Positions 22,707-33,308 of a stretch of DNA of 64,000 bases are shown one piece after another. The DNA is taken from assembly GCA_000611775.1 (NCBI GenBank), contig KK106982.1, forward strand, positions 434,001 through 498,000, written 5' to 3'. Both the position numbers and the translations under genes were made by a program. The notes under the pieces were generated by a model that ran no database searches, was not told the DNA's origin, and saw nothing but the letters and a program-made list of their open reading frames with translations. How positions within the stretch are numbered: position 1 is the first letter of the stretch; every line of letters starts with the position of its first letter. This DNA is from Umbilicaria muhlenbergii (Eukaryota; Ascomycota; Lecanoromycetes; Umbilicariales; Umbilicariaceae).

Positions 22707-23784
22707 ATGCCTGGCCTGCCTGGTAAAGTACCATGATTGTGGAGCTGTGGGCATCTCACGCAGCTGATCCATCTATGCAGCAAACATCGATTTGGACGAA
22801 TGTATCGAGCGACTGTACAAAAAAGAACTTTTGGCCGACTCCGTCATAGAGGCAATATGCGCCAAGACGAAGGAGCTTCTGATGAAGGAGAGCAACGTTG
22901 TACATATAGCTGCACCGGTGACAGTAGTTGGAGATATACATGGACAATTCTTCGACATGATAGAGATCTTCAAGATCGGAGGCTTTTGCCCGGATACGAA
23001 CTACCTCTTCCTCGGTACATTTGTCAAGTGGCATAGAATGACCAGAACACTAATGCGTATCTTAGGTGACTACGTTGATCGTGGTCTATTCAGCGTTGAG
23101 ACCATCTCTTTACTTGTCTGCTTGAAACTTCGATACCCACAGCGCGTCCACCTCATCAGAGGCAACCACGAATCTCGTGGCGTCACACAGTCCTATGGCT
23201 TCTACACCGAATGCTCGCGCAAATACGGTAACGCCAACGTCTGGCATTACTTCACCGACATGTTTGACTTCCTGACGCTAAGTGTTGTCATCAACGACCA
23301 AATCTTCTGCGTTCACGGAGGGCTATCTCCCTCGATACATTCCATCGACCAAATCAAGATCATTGATCGCTTTCGCGAGATACCACATGAAGGACCTATG
23401 GCAGATCTCGTTTGGTCAGACCCGGATCCAGACCGGGATGAATTCTCGCTGTCCCCGCGGGGTGCAGGTTACACCTTTGGCGCTCAAGTCGTCAAAAAGT
23501 TTCTCGACGTCAACTCAATGTCACACATACTGCGTGCCCATCAACTTTGCCAGGAAGGCTATCAGATTCTGTACGATGACCGGCTATCCACGGTATGGAG
23601 TGCGCCGAACTACTGCTACAGATGTGGCAACATGGCGAGCGTGCTGGAAGTAAGCGATACAGGAGAGAGGTACTTTAATGTCTTTGACGCAGCGCCGGAG
23701 AATGATCTCCACCGAGGGGAACAGCAGCAACAGCAACAGCATGGCAAGGATGGACAAGGGGTCGTTGTGGAGTATTTCCTTTAA
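22707..23784 (+). CDS. PPG1: PPG1-type serine/threonine protein phosphatase (PP2A-like)
   Basis: Metallophosphatase of the PP2A/PP4/PP6 superfamily; Ppg1 acts with the Far/STRIPAK-like complex and in glycogen metabolism in yeast. Exons 22707-22722 (16 nt), 22781-23014 and 23066-23784 give 322 residues. No ATG is in frame at the start of exon 2; the 16-nt first exon with GTAAAG donor supplies MPGLPANIDLDECIERL, which aligns with the yeast start ELDECLERLYK. The metal-binding motifs GDIHGQ, GDYVDRG and RGNHESR are present, the second being rebuilt by removing the 51-nt intron. The linker GLFSVETISLL and DPDPDRDEF are Ppg1-like. The C-terminus ends YFL, as for carboxymethylated PP2A-type enzymes, after a Gln run. 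Shorter than yeast Ppg1 (368). Confidence 0.9.
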
Positions 23785-23975
23785 GATACCAAGACATTGA
23801 GCACGGAGTTCGGAACACGCATTCTGCATCTGTGGAGTATCGTGAAGCTAGCCATCCTATCGCGCTTCCATGCTCATCACAACATAGCACGATATCTTGT
23901 AACCAAATCGAAGATATCGCCTGTGCTGATCAGCTCGTAAAGCGCTTCGGACTTTCCTTTCGTACACTTGCGTGG

Positions 23976-24943
23976 TCATTTCCATTCTTTTGTAATGTCG
24001 AACGACCACTCGAACTTTAGATGGGTATGGTCGTCATCGTCCACAAACTTTGAGACCGCATCGTAGTGACCTCTCGCCATCATTCCGGATGGTGCCTCTT
24101 CCTGCGCAACTGCAGACTAGTCAGCATGAAATCATAGGAAGTCAACACTTCAACTCTTACACTTCTTCTCGTAGGTTGGCTTGTCCTCTGTATTAGGCGG
24201 ATAACTACCCTATCATCTTCTATCAGTACCAGTTGCTCTCGAGTCTACCCAAATTGAAAGCTTACAATCATCTCCTCGTCCTTTCCGACACGGATGCCCT
24301 TCCTCTTCACCACTTGCAAATACTTCAACCCGCTGAGCACATCGTGTTGGACCCTAAAAGTCGCCTTCATACGGAACTTGGCTCCTTCTTTGATGGTGAA
24401 GGGCTTGGTCTTGAGTTTCTCAACGGAGCCTGGGGTGTTCAGGTCCACGACGATGTCGGGGCGTCCTTCGACTTCGAGAGCCAGGGACTGAATCACGCAG
24501 CGGCGTTGGTCGGAGGGGTCCACGGCGAGCCGGGCGGAGTCCGAAATACCGAGGGAGGCTTTCCAGCGGTTGAGGGATTCATCGTTCTGATCTGATGGCA
24601 ATGAGCTCTGTGCTGGCCAGACTATCATCGCAATACATCGCAATGGAAATTGGGAAATAAGAGATATGAAACGGAAACAATAATGATTGTTGACTAAAGG
24701 AATCTGTGGATCGAAAACACAGCACGTCCGGAAACTACAATTCAATACGAACGAAAGACGAGACATGAATGTGCTCGAGTGCTTAATCCAACGACAGTGT
24801 GAAATCTACAGCCTGGTGAGGCTTTATTGACTGAAGTCTGACTTACCAAGCTTCGCGTACTCCTCTACAGTCTTCTTTTCCCCGACCTTGAAGCCCTCCG
24901 TCTTCGAGGCAACCAAGTCGTCGTCGGCTGATGAACTCGCCAT
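23976..24943 (-). CDS. RDI1: Rho GDP-dissociation inhibitor
   Basis: Extracts prenylated Rho GTPases such as Cdc42 and Rho1 from membranes and holds them in the cytosol. Exons 24943-24847, 24591-24266, 24209-24161 and 24109-23976 give 201 residues, the normal size. The N-terminal arm carries the GTPase-binding helices (KKTVEEYAKL), the immunoglobulin-like domain has SLALEVEGRPDIVVDL and FTIKEGAKFRMKATFRV, and the end reads HTHLKFEWSFDITKEWK, the hallmark of the family. The first intron is long for this genome (255 nt); the others are near 55 nt. It converges with PPG1, with about 190 bp between stops. Confidence 0.95.
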
Positions 24944-25892
24944 TGCGTCTGCGCTTTCAAGATATTCGTGATGTTTACGAGGTGGGAAGAAGATGAAGCA
25001 GATGGACAAAAGGTGGGGCAGATCAACAAGGCATGTTCGCTTCCTTCACCACACCATTCACCGTTCACCGCTCGCGGTTCACCGTTTCGTTTCATGTCAC
25101 CCGTACGCGTCCCTTGAAGTCTTGGTCCTGCATGCTTTCGGACGATGCGGATAGGCACCAATGGTACCCTCCTGTAGGGCTAACTGTGGAGGGAAAGATG
25201 GGGACAATCTTCCGCACCGATGCGACAAGCTTCCTAACATCTGCAATCGATAACGGGATGTGCAGCGCACACGCCTTGGAGCAGAGGTACCTTAGAGTTG
25301 AACTTTGCCCGCAGGTCATGGCGTGGCATTCTTCGTTGCAAAGCACGTGCATTTCATCCAATTACTATCATCAACATACCTTACCTCTTCCGGGTGCACT
25401 CTTTCAGGACTCGAGGAATGGCGTGGTGTAACCAATTCCTCATAAGACCGTAGGGTTGCTACCACGCCGTAATGTGTCCAACCTCAATAATGTCACCAAC
25501 AGAATGAACGGTGTGGCTAGAAATCGGTCTATTGTGGACTTGGTGTCTTCTGGCTGGCATGGTTAGGCCAAACATTCGATAAATCCAGCCATCTCGTGGC
25601 GCGAAGAATCGCTCCAGCCACCTTTGCCGAGATAGGCGTGTAAGGATCACCCGCCGACACCAGCTCCTCACTACATCATATTTGCTACTCCTCAATATTT
25701 GGGCCAACATCATCGCGACTTGCGCAACAAAGCTTCGATAACCGCTCCGATACCACGGTCGCTCGCTCAACGCGGTTCCTAGGAACGTAAAGTATCGAAG
25801 TGAACTGTCGCGACGGGCCTGAAAACAGCGACAGACGAGCACTACTTCCAGCTATCGTCCTTGATATCAGTACATACCCGCAAATCGGTACA
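24944..25892. promoter_or_regulatory. Divergent intergenic region, RhoGDI / Bqt4-like
   Basis: About 950 bp. Near the RhoGDI start is a short run of GTTCACCG-like repeats (about 25050-25085). Open frames of 127-132 codons on both strands have no recognisable domain, and I do not call them. Confidence 0.5.
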
Positions 25893-27321
25893 ATGGCTCC
25901 AAGCAGGCCTTTACCAAAGAGACGCAATCCCCTCCTTGCTCCTGAAAATACACCAGAGCGTACGTGCAATGTCGCTGCGCCGATCGAGGCTACTGTCCTG
26001 CTAACGCTGCCCTGTAGATGAGCAACTGGTCGAAAAGCGCCGGCTTGGGCAAACCAACCTTACCGTCAAAGATGGCCAAATTGGTACTTCAAACGCGACT
26101 TTACACAAAAACCTTGGGATGTTCAACTATGCGCATTTGAGGTGTCCTCTCCCAGAGAATCTCAAGGGTAGTGAGATATTCACGACTGCGCAACATCAAG
26201 CGTACCCTGAAAGCTACTTCCTTATGGTACGTTCGGGAGCAGAATTGCGATATGGTATCTTCTATCACTAACGGACCGACCTGCTATGTATTCAGCGACG
26301 AAGCAGTGATGGCTACATCAGCGCCACTGGGATGTTCAAGGCTTCGTTCCCGTGGGCCAAACAAGCAGAAGAGATCGTGGAGCGCGATTACATCAAGAAC
26401 CTTCCCACAACTAGTCTAGATGAAGTCGCCGGGAACGTGTGGATTCCTGAGACTTATGGTGAGTGTTTGGATACGAGAACAAGCGCGCAGCATAATCTAA
26501 CCAGCTCCGCAGCACTTGAACTCGCAGAAGAATATGGTATAGTCGCGTGGATCAGGGCTCTGCTGGACGACGCACCTGTCGCGGGCGCTGAAGATCCAAA
26601 GAAGTCAATTTCCCCGCCTCCGAAGTTTACTTTCGTAGCGAATGACAGGACCAGTCTGCCTCCGCCGGGTGCTACGCCGCGAGGTAGAGGACGGCCGAGA
26701 GCGAGTTCGCCAGGCAAGGGAGGTGTATCAGGTGGAAAGGCCGCTTCGCCACGTAAATCGAGGACTACGAAAGCGTCCAACGCCGCAAATGCTGCTTCAG
26801 CACGAGACGCAAACGCGTCTTTACAAACTGCCTTGGACAATGCAGCTTCCGCAGCAGATTCGGAGTATGTCGGTGGCGAAATTGTCAAGGTCGAAGTGGA
26901 TTCTGCCATTGAAGTCAACGGCGATACGGAAATCACGCATACCAAGGTCAGGGTTGATATGCCGGCTGGAAGCCCGGATCTCCCACTACCTGAAACCACC
27001 GAGGAGATGATTGCCAAAGCGAAGGAAATGGTGCAGGAAGCGAGGAGGCTGGAAGGCGACGCAAATGTCTCAAAGATTAGCAAACGGAAAGCGAGTGAAC
27101 TCGACGTCGACGATGAGGAGGACGAGATGGCGGACCGGCAGCTGCAGCCTGCAAAGAGGGCTAGACTGTTGGAGCAGGAACTGAAGAAGGAGAAGGTCCG
27201 GACAAGGGCACTCATTGGCGTCGCCGTGACTCTCACTATCGGGTAAGTGAAAGCATGGTTTCTGTACGAAATCATCGACACTAATGTCATTGACAGTGCC
27301 CTTATTCCTTATGTCATTTAA
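25893..27321 (+). CDS. bqt4: Bqt4-like KilA-N/APSES inner nuclear membrane protein
   Basis: Five exons: 25893-25959, 26018-26226, 26296-26458, 26513-27242 and 27297-27321; 397 residues. The N-terminal third is a KilA-N/APSES-type fold (YFLMRRSSDGYISATGMFKA, then VWIPETYALELAEEYG). The middle is Ala/Ser/Pro-rich and basic. The C-terminus is a Lys/Arg-rich block followed by one hydrophobic segment completed by the last 25-nt exon (ALIGVAVTLTIG then ALIPYVI). This layout matches fission-yeast Bqt4, which anchors telomeres and other factors at the inner nuclear membrane, and differs from soluble APSES transcription factors. The third intron is in frame (54 nt with a TCTAAC branch), so an unspliced reading would add 18 residues. 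The role is inferred from architecture. Confidence 0.85.
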
Positions 27322-28201
27322 AGGTACGCAGCGGGGGAAGCAGTTGTTTGTGACTACTTTTCGAACATTTCCAGTCCTCTTAATACCCTTCATTTCCCGG
27401 TCTGTATCAAATATGTAGCGGACTCGGCGTTTCCGGAGAGAGTGGGTTGAGAGGATTATCAAGTACTCTACGCCAGTCGATGGGAAAGCAAAGCACCTTG
27501 CTGGCAAGCTCCGTGTTTGGATACATTAGGATCCAATCTCGATCACTTAGTGCTCATCACGGTTGGAGAGCTGCGCCCTGTGCCTGTTTGAGCATGCACA
27601 TTGCGCGATTTTCGAACATGTTCGGGATTTCATACACCTGCGTCTTCGTAGAAGAGGGCTGCGTTTGCTGTTGAGTACCGCCTGGCCAGTGGCTGTGCGT
27701 TTCAACAAGCGATTAGTTTTAGAATCTTGCTTCCACTTGAACATACATATCAAGCAGCAGCTTCTTGATAAGGCCTAGAGCACATCTTGTATTTGTGGCT
27801 CTCCAACAGATTCGTCGCAGGCCGCAGCCCAGGGTTCACACTAAAACAGACAAGCGCGATCCGCGCTGACGTATCTTCCGATAAACCCACATAAAAGGAT
27901 TCTACTGATCCCTTCCCAAACACCAAAGCAGCGCCTTGCAGCGCCAGCAACCATCTCAACCCCTTCGAGGTCCCTGCATAGCTTTGCAGATCTCATGTCT
28001 GCTGTGGCGCTATGTCGGGTTGTATCGGTTCAGCCGACGGGAGATTGATCGCGCGACCGGAGGGGGAAGCGGAATTGAGCATCACAAGCGTCGGGCTTCC
28101 CCAGCTTCAACCTTAACTTCATTCTTTCTTTAATCGCCAATCACTACTCTTCTCTCCAGATGACCTCGCGAATAGCCCTCTGAAACACCCTCTCATATAG
28201 C
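27322..28201. other. Intergenic stretch, tandem genes
   Basis: About 880 bp holding the 3' flank of the Bqt4-like gene and the promoter of the dehydrogenase. A TGACGT element lies near 27868. No coding frame or RNA gene is supported. Confidence 0.5.
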
Positions 28202-29562
28202 ATGAGGGCTGCCATTTCTGTTCGCTTTTCGCCCTCGAGACTGTGTCTCTTGGGCCATGGCGCTGCGGGTTCAGCGTCCTCAAGAACGGCGAGAAGGTCG
28301 TTTGCTACGAGTCAGCAAATGCGGGCCACGTGGGGCTTCATTGGCCTTGGTCGGATGGGTAAGAGCAAAACGCTTCGAATTGATGTCTCTGCGTTCGCTT
28401 CACTTCAATGCGAGCTTTGTCAAGGGTGACCGTGCTAACCATGGCTGCCGTGCTAGGCTTTCCAATGGCTAAGAACCTCCGAGCCAAGATTCCCGAGGGC
28501 GACGTCTTGGTGATTCACGATGTCAACAAGGAAGCCACCGCCAAGTTTGTTGAAGAAGTCGGCACGGGAGTGGAGGTTTTGGAAACGCCGAGAGAGGTGG
28601 CGGAGAGATCTGTAAGTCTTTCAGTCCACGATCCTTCAAGCCCACAAGTCTCATATGATGAGTATGTTCTATCGATGACCTAAGTTGGGAGTCTGCTTTC
28701 GAGCTTTCTCTTTCCCTGATTTCACAATTTTCTACATCAAAGCCAATCCTCTGATCAAGTGTCACTCGCTACGTCTACTAAACAGCCCTTTGCCTGTGGA
28801 TTCCTGCCGCTAACATCAAGCCTTGACTAGGAAACGATCATAACCGTCCTCCCCGAGCCGTCTCACGTTAAAAACGTCTTCCACGGCATCCTCAAACCTC
28901 CAACCATCCCTACTACAAATATCGAGCGCCTCTTCATCGACTGTTCAACCATTGACCCTACTTCTTCACGCGATGTCGCGAACGCTGTGCATTCTACGCG
29001 CCTAGGCCGTTTCGTCGATGCACCCATGTCCGGCGGCGTCGTGGGAGCACAAGCAGCCACTCTCACCTTCATGCTTGGCGCCTCATCCCGCTCGGGGCAA
29101 CTCGTAGAGCGAGTGAAGCCAATACTGGAGCTTATGGGGCGTAGGGTGCTACACTTGGGAGAACAAGGGGCAGGACTAAGTGGGAAGCTGGCGAACAATT
29201 ACTTGCTGGCGGTGAGTAACATTGCTACAGCGGAAGCCATGAACCTCGGCATCAAGTGGGGGCTGGACCCCAAAGTTCTTGGTGAACTGATCAACTCGAG
29301 TAGCGGGAGGTGTTGGGCCAGTGAGGTCAATAACCCGGTACCTGGAGTCGTTGACGGAGCGCCGGCCGGGAAAGGCTACGAAGGAGGTTTCGGTGTGTTA
29401 CTCATGAGAAAGGATTTGAAGCTTGCAATCGAAGCTGCTGCGGAAGCTGGAGCCAAGCTAGAGCTGGGGCAGAAGGCGGCAGAAGTGTATGACGAAGTAG
29501 CGGAGGCGGAAAAGGGAAAGGACTTTTCGGTTGTATATAGATGGTTGGGTGGAAAAGTATGA
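28202..29562 (+). CDS. 3-hydroxyisobutyrate dehydrogenase, mitochondrial
   Basis: Oxidises 3-hydroxyisobutyrate to methylmalonate semialdehyde with NAD in valine breakdown. Exons 28202-28358, 28457-28611 and 28831-29562 give 347 residues. Residues 1-40 are Arg/Ser/Ala-rich, as in a mitochondrial presequence. The Rossmann motif GFIGLGRMGFPMAKNL is restored by the first splice. The substrate motif DAPMSGGVVGAQAATLTFM follows, then the catalytic-lysine segment GKLANNYLLA and the DLKLAIEAA helix. The second intron is long (219 nt) but has a clean GTAAGT donor and CTTGACTAG acceptor. Within the beta-hydroxyacid dehydrogenase family this member is clearly the HIBADH type. Confidence 0.93.
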
Positions 29563-30100
29563 GCTTCCAAGTACAGAGGAGGTGACACTGAAAGGTCAGC
29601 ATAACAATGTGACAGATACCCAGCGTGGTTAACTCAGCGTCATGCACGTCGGTGGCCGAAGAGTGTTTTGCCGGTTCGTTCTCGCACTTATATTCAATGT
29701 GTGCCTTGCTTAGACACGTCCGACCACCGACAACATGATTGCAGTGGGCCATTAGCAATATACGAGTCATACAAGTCGTTCTTATCAGAGCCCAGTGTAT
29801 CACGAATGCAGTTGTCAGCCCTGATGGGACGAGTGTGGGACTGCTACCAAAAATCGCCACGCAACACCAGAGCCTCGCTTGTCGATAAGGCATAGGGCGC
29901 CCCCGCGAGCCCCGCCAAGCGACATCACTGAGATCATGTACAAAGTCTATCCGCCACTGGCTGTTGTTCTTCTGGCCTCTTTTTTTTATATGTCCATGAA
30001 CTCCGCCACTTCCAGGTTACACTTGTTCTTGCACCAACTCAACCCCACCACTACCAAATCTCCATTCATTCAAGCGGCATTCCTCCCCTCATCGGTCATC
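29563..30100. other. Intergenic stretch upstream of the glutathione transferase
   Basis: About 540 bp. From 29938 an in-frame ATG opens a hydrophobic stretch that runs into the annotated start of the next gene and could be an alternative, longer N-terminus (see findings). Otherwise nothing is supported. Confidence 0.5.
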
Positions 30101-31408
30101 ATGTCGGTATGAAGCTCCCCACCCCGCCAAGAGCCTTCTCCCGGTATGCCGACTCCTGTCGAGCTCACAGTCACTGACTCGCACGCAATATAGTCGGGCA
30201 GCAGCATTACCAGTTGGGCCGACAAGTCCGGCGAGTTCAAACGCGGGCAATCAGCCTTTCGAAATTTCATCTCCAAAAAACCCGGCGCCGAGTTTCCCCC
30301 AGAGAAAGGCCGATACCATCTATACGTCTCCTATGCCTGCCCTTGGGGTCAGTAACGCCCAACTCGAAATTCTGGGGAGGAAGACATGTTGACAGGAAGC
30401 AGCACACCGCGCTCTGATTGTTCGGAAGCTCAAGGGTCTCGAGGACATCATCCCCTATACTTCTGTCCACTGGCACATGCAAGAGAAAGGTGACCCTTGT
30501 CTAATCTCCTCGAACCTTCATCGAAACCATCTGACCGCCTCCCAGGCTGGCGCTTCGCAACCGAAGATGAGAAACTCCCTGGCGACAATGTGACGCCCGA
30601 CCCCATCCACCCAGACTTCACGCACCTACGCGACATCTATTTCAAAGTAGATCCCGAATACAAAGGGCGATTCACGGTACCGACCCTCTACGACGTCAAG
30701 CAAGGCAAGATCGTTAGCAACGAATCGAGCGAGATAATCCGCATGTTCTACACCGAGTTCGACGACCTATTACCCGAGAAATACAAGAACGTGCACCTAC
30801 TGCCTGAAGATTTGAGACCAAAGATTGACGAGACGAACGAATGGACATACAACGACATCAACAACGGTGTCTACAAGTCCGGTTTCGCCACGTAAGCCCT
30901 CCCATCCCAACCCCAAGCCCAGCGCACCCCCAAATTACCAAACTCCCCACACAACCCCGCCCCCACTAACCGCTCCACCCCAACCAGATCACAAGACGCC
31001 TACCAAAAAGCCCTCCACCCCCTCTTCGCCTCCCTCGACCGCGTCGAATCCCACCTCTCCACCCACGCCTCCCCCTTCTACCACGGCGCCCACATAACCG
31101 AAGCCGACGTCCGCCTCTACACGACCATCATCCGCTTCGACCCCGTCTACGTGCAGCACTTCAAATGCAACGTCCGCGACATCCGCTCCGGCTACCCGGC
31201 CATCCACAAATGGGTCCGCAACCTGTACTGGAACGAGCCGGCGTTTGGGGAGACGACTCAGTTCGAGCATATTAAAAACCATTATACGAAGAGCCATCCG
31301 CAGATTAATCCGTATGGGATTACGCCCGTGGGGCCGGTGCCGGATGTTTTGCCGGTGGATGTGGAGGTGGCGGCGGCGGCGGCGGCGATTAGGTCGACGA
31401 ATGTTTAG
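30101..31408 (+). CDS. ECM4: Omega/Xi-class glutathione transferase (ECM4-type glutathionyl-hydroquinone reductase)
   Basis: Cysteine-type glutathione transferase that reduces glutathionyl-hydroquinones or other mixed disulfides. Exons 30101-30106 (6 nt, ATG plus one codon), 30194-30347, 30403-30489, 30546-30891 and 30988-31408 give 337 residues. The active-site motif YACPWAHR is formed across the second junction; its cysteine is the expected nucleophile. Downstream are GRFTVPTLYD, SSEIIRMFYTEFD, the C-terminal helical domain with ITEADVRLYTTIIRFDPVY and the RNLYW segment typical of this class. The tail is Val/Ala-rich. An in-frame ATG at 29938 would add about 55 residues beginning with a hydrophobic stretch, possibly a mitochondrial or membrane signal; I kept the shorter start. 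Confidence 0.88.
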
Positions 31409-31830
31409 GGGGGGTGCGGTGGAGAGAGTAGGGAAGGCGGGTTGGGCACTTGGTTGACTGGGGCATTCGGCGGTTGGTGGGATATGTCAAAAGGCAAGAT
31501 ATATATAAGGGCATACCGTACACATGGGGACCCCCGGGCATGGCATGAACAGTAGAGTGTTCAATTATTAAATCTTTATACAAAGATCCAGCCTTTCCAT
31601 AGAATATGCACAAGTAGCGAATGTCCGGCCTGCCCGCTCCCACATGCCTCTTCACAAACCAACGTATTTCACGCGCCAGGCAGGCCTCCAACCACCACCG
31701 ACATCTCCAGCATCCCACCGCCTCCCCACCCCAGCATCAACCAACTCCTTCCCTCTGCTTATGCCGGGCAATCTCCCGCCTCTTCACCCTACCCTATCCA
31801 GCCCAGCACGAGCCACCTCCTTCTCTCACC
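31409..31830. other. Convergent 3' flanks, glutathione transferase / protease
   Basis: About 420 bp between the two stops. An AT-rich patch at 31495-31600 may hold polyadenylation signals. Nothing else is supported. Confidence 0.5.
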
Positions 31831-33258
31831 CTACGCATGCGGCGCAATCCCCAACATGCCATTGCCGCCATCGAAAACCACAAACATGGCCTTGAAAAAG
31901 ACATCCCCGAAAATCTGAATCCCCTGTCCATTATTCGACTGGAGCCCGCCGAAACAAGCTACCACACACACAATCAAAAGTCAGCCCATCCATCCATCCA
32001 ATGTGCAATTCAAATCCAATCCCGGCTCCCCTCCGCACCAAACCCAACCCCACCCCACTCCACCGCCACCGCTAGAGAGAACAAACAAGAATAAGGGGCA
32101 AATAGGGGCCTTACTACTCTCCCCCACCTTCGCAAAATCCATCAACCCGCCCCCCACCCTCGCCTCCAACCCCCCCACCGCAACCGTCAAATCCGGCAAC
32201 GCGCCCGCCTCCTCGCACGGAAAAACCCACCCCGCCTGCTGCGCATCCTCCCTCGCGCCCCGGACCTGACTCCAATAAGCCCTCGCCACCGCATCGTCCA
32301 CCAGCATCAACGACGTCCCCGTATCCGCCACCGCCGGACTCGCCCCCGCATTCTCCACCCGCGGCCCATCCCCCACCGCAAACGCCGCCGACGGGAACTG
32401 CCAGAACCCGTGCGAGGCGTCGACGGGCGTGTAGGCGACGTCGCCGCGGAACTGGGCGGCGTCGACGAAGCCGAACTCGTACGCGCCGACGGAGGCGTGT
32501 TTGAGGTTGGCGGTGAAGAGCGGGGCGGCGAGGTCGGCCTTGACGTTGTCGAACCAGGTCTTCTGCTGCACGGGGGCGACGGTGTTGAGTTGGGAAAAGG
32601 CGAGCCCGACCAAGCCGTCGGAGGGGGCGTCGGCGACGAATTCGGCGGAGACGCTGGTGGCGAGTTCGACGGCTTGGGCCGTGACGGTCGCGCCGCCGAT
32701 GGAGACGGTGTCGGTGGCGACGAGGCCGGATGCGCCGGACGAGTCGCCGTATGATATGCGCCAGGTGGAGTTTTCGAGGGGGGCGTAGGTGGGGGATTTG
32801 AGGGGGTCGAACAGGGTGTGCGTGGTCTGTTGGGAGGGGGGGAGGAGGGTGCTGAAGAGCCAGAGGTCGGCGGAGCCGGTGTCGAAGTCGAGGAGGAGGG
32901 GTTGGGATCCGACGGTGACGGGGGCGAGGAATTCTTGGTCGTTTTGTTCGGGGGTGGCGGGGGCGTCGCCGGTTTCCAGGGTGTTGGTGGTCGGAGATGT
33001 GGGGTTGGAGCTGGTGAGGTCGTTGAAGGTTGCGTGCGTGTTGGTGGAGGAGGAGGAGGCGTTGAGGAGGGCTGAGGGCATGCTCCAGCCGTATTTTCGG
33101 TAGGTTTTTTGGAGGGCGGCCCGGCCGTTGGGGACGTAGCTTGTTTGGCGTTGACGGTGGACTTTGAAGGACCGGCCTTGGAGTTTGGTGGGGGCGGCCG
33201 TCGTTGCAGTCAATACAACGGCGGCGACGAAGAGCAGTGAGATCAAGAGGTGATGCAT
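31831..33258 (-). CDS. Secreted A1-family aspartic protease
   Basis: Pepsin-like endopeptidase. Exons 33258-32115 and 31958-31831 (minus strand) give 423 residues. Residues 1-22 are a signal peptide; a propeptide runs to about residue 105. Catalytic motifs are DTGSADLW (Asp126) and DTGTSLM (Asp312), with the flap tyrosine in ISYGD near residue 170. The 156-nt intron near the 3' end has a GTAAGG donor and TAG acceptor; splicing gives [20 protein letters not shown] and the end [16 protein letters not shown], as in endothiapepsin/penicillopepsin relatives. Codon use is markedly C/G-ending. The protein lacks a GPI signal, so it should be released. A TATATA element lies about 43 bp upstream of the ATG. 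Confidence 0.94.
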
Positions 33259-33299
33259 TCTGACACGTGCTGACTAGCAGTTGCGGGTGGGATCCGGGA

Positions 33300-33308
33300 G
33301 TATATAAC
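33300..33308 (-). promoter_or_regulatory. Likely TATA box of the aspartic protease
   Basis: Reads GTTATATAC-like on the minus strand, about 43-50 bp upstream of the protease ATG. The spacing suits a TATA box with a short 5' UTR. Confidence 0.45.

Noticed and set aside
22149-22772. 207-codon minus-strand open frame between the zinc-knuckle gene and PPG1
   Set aside because: No domain; composition rich in Arg/Ser/Cys/Ile, as in random readings. It overlaps the required first exon of PPG1.
25893-27321. APSES cell-cycle transcription factor (Swi4/Mbp1 type)
   Set aside because: There are no ankyrin repeats, and the protein ends with a single membrane segment, which fits Bqt4 better.
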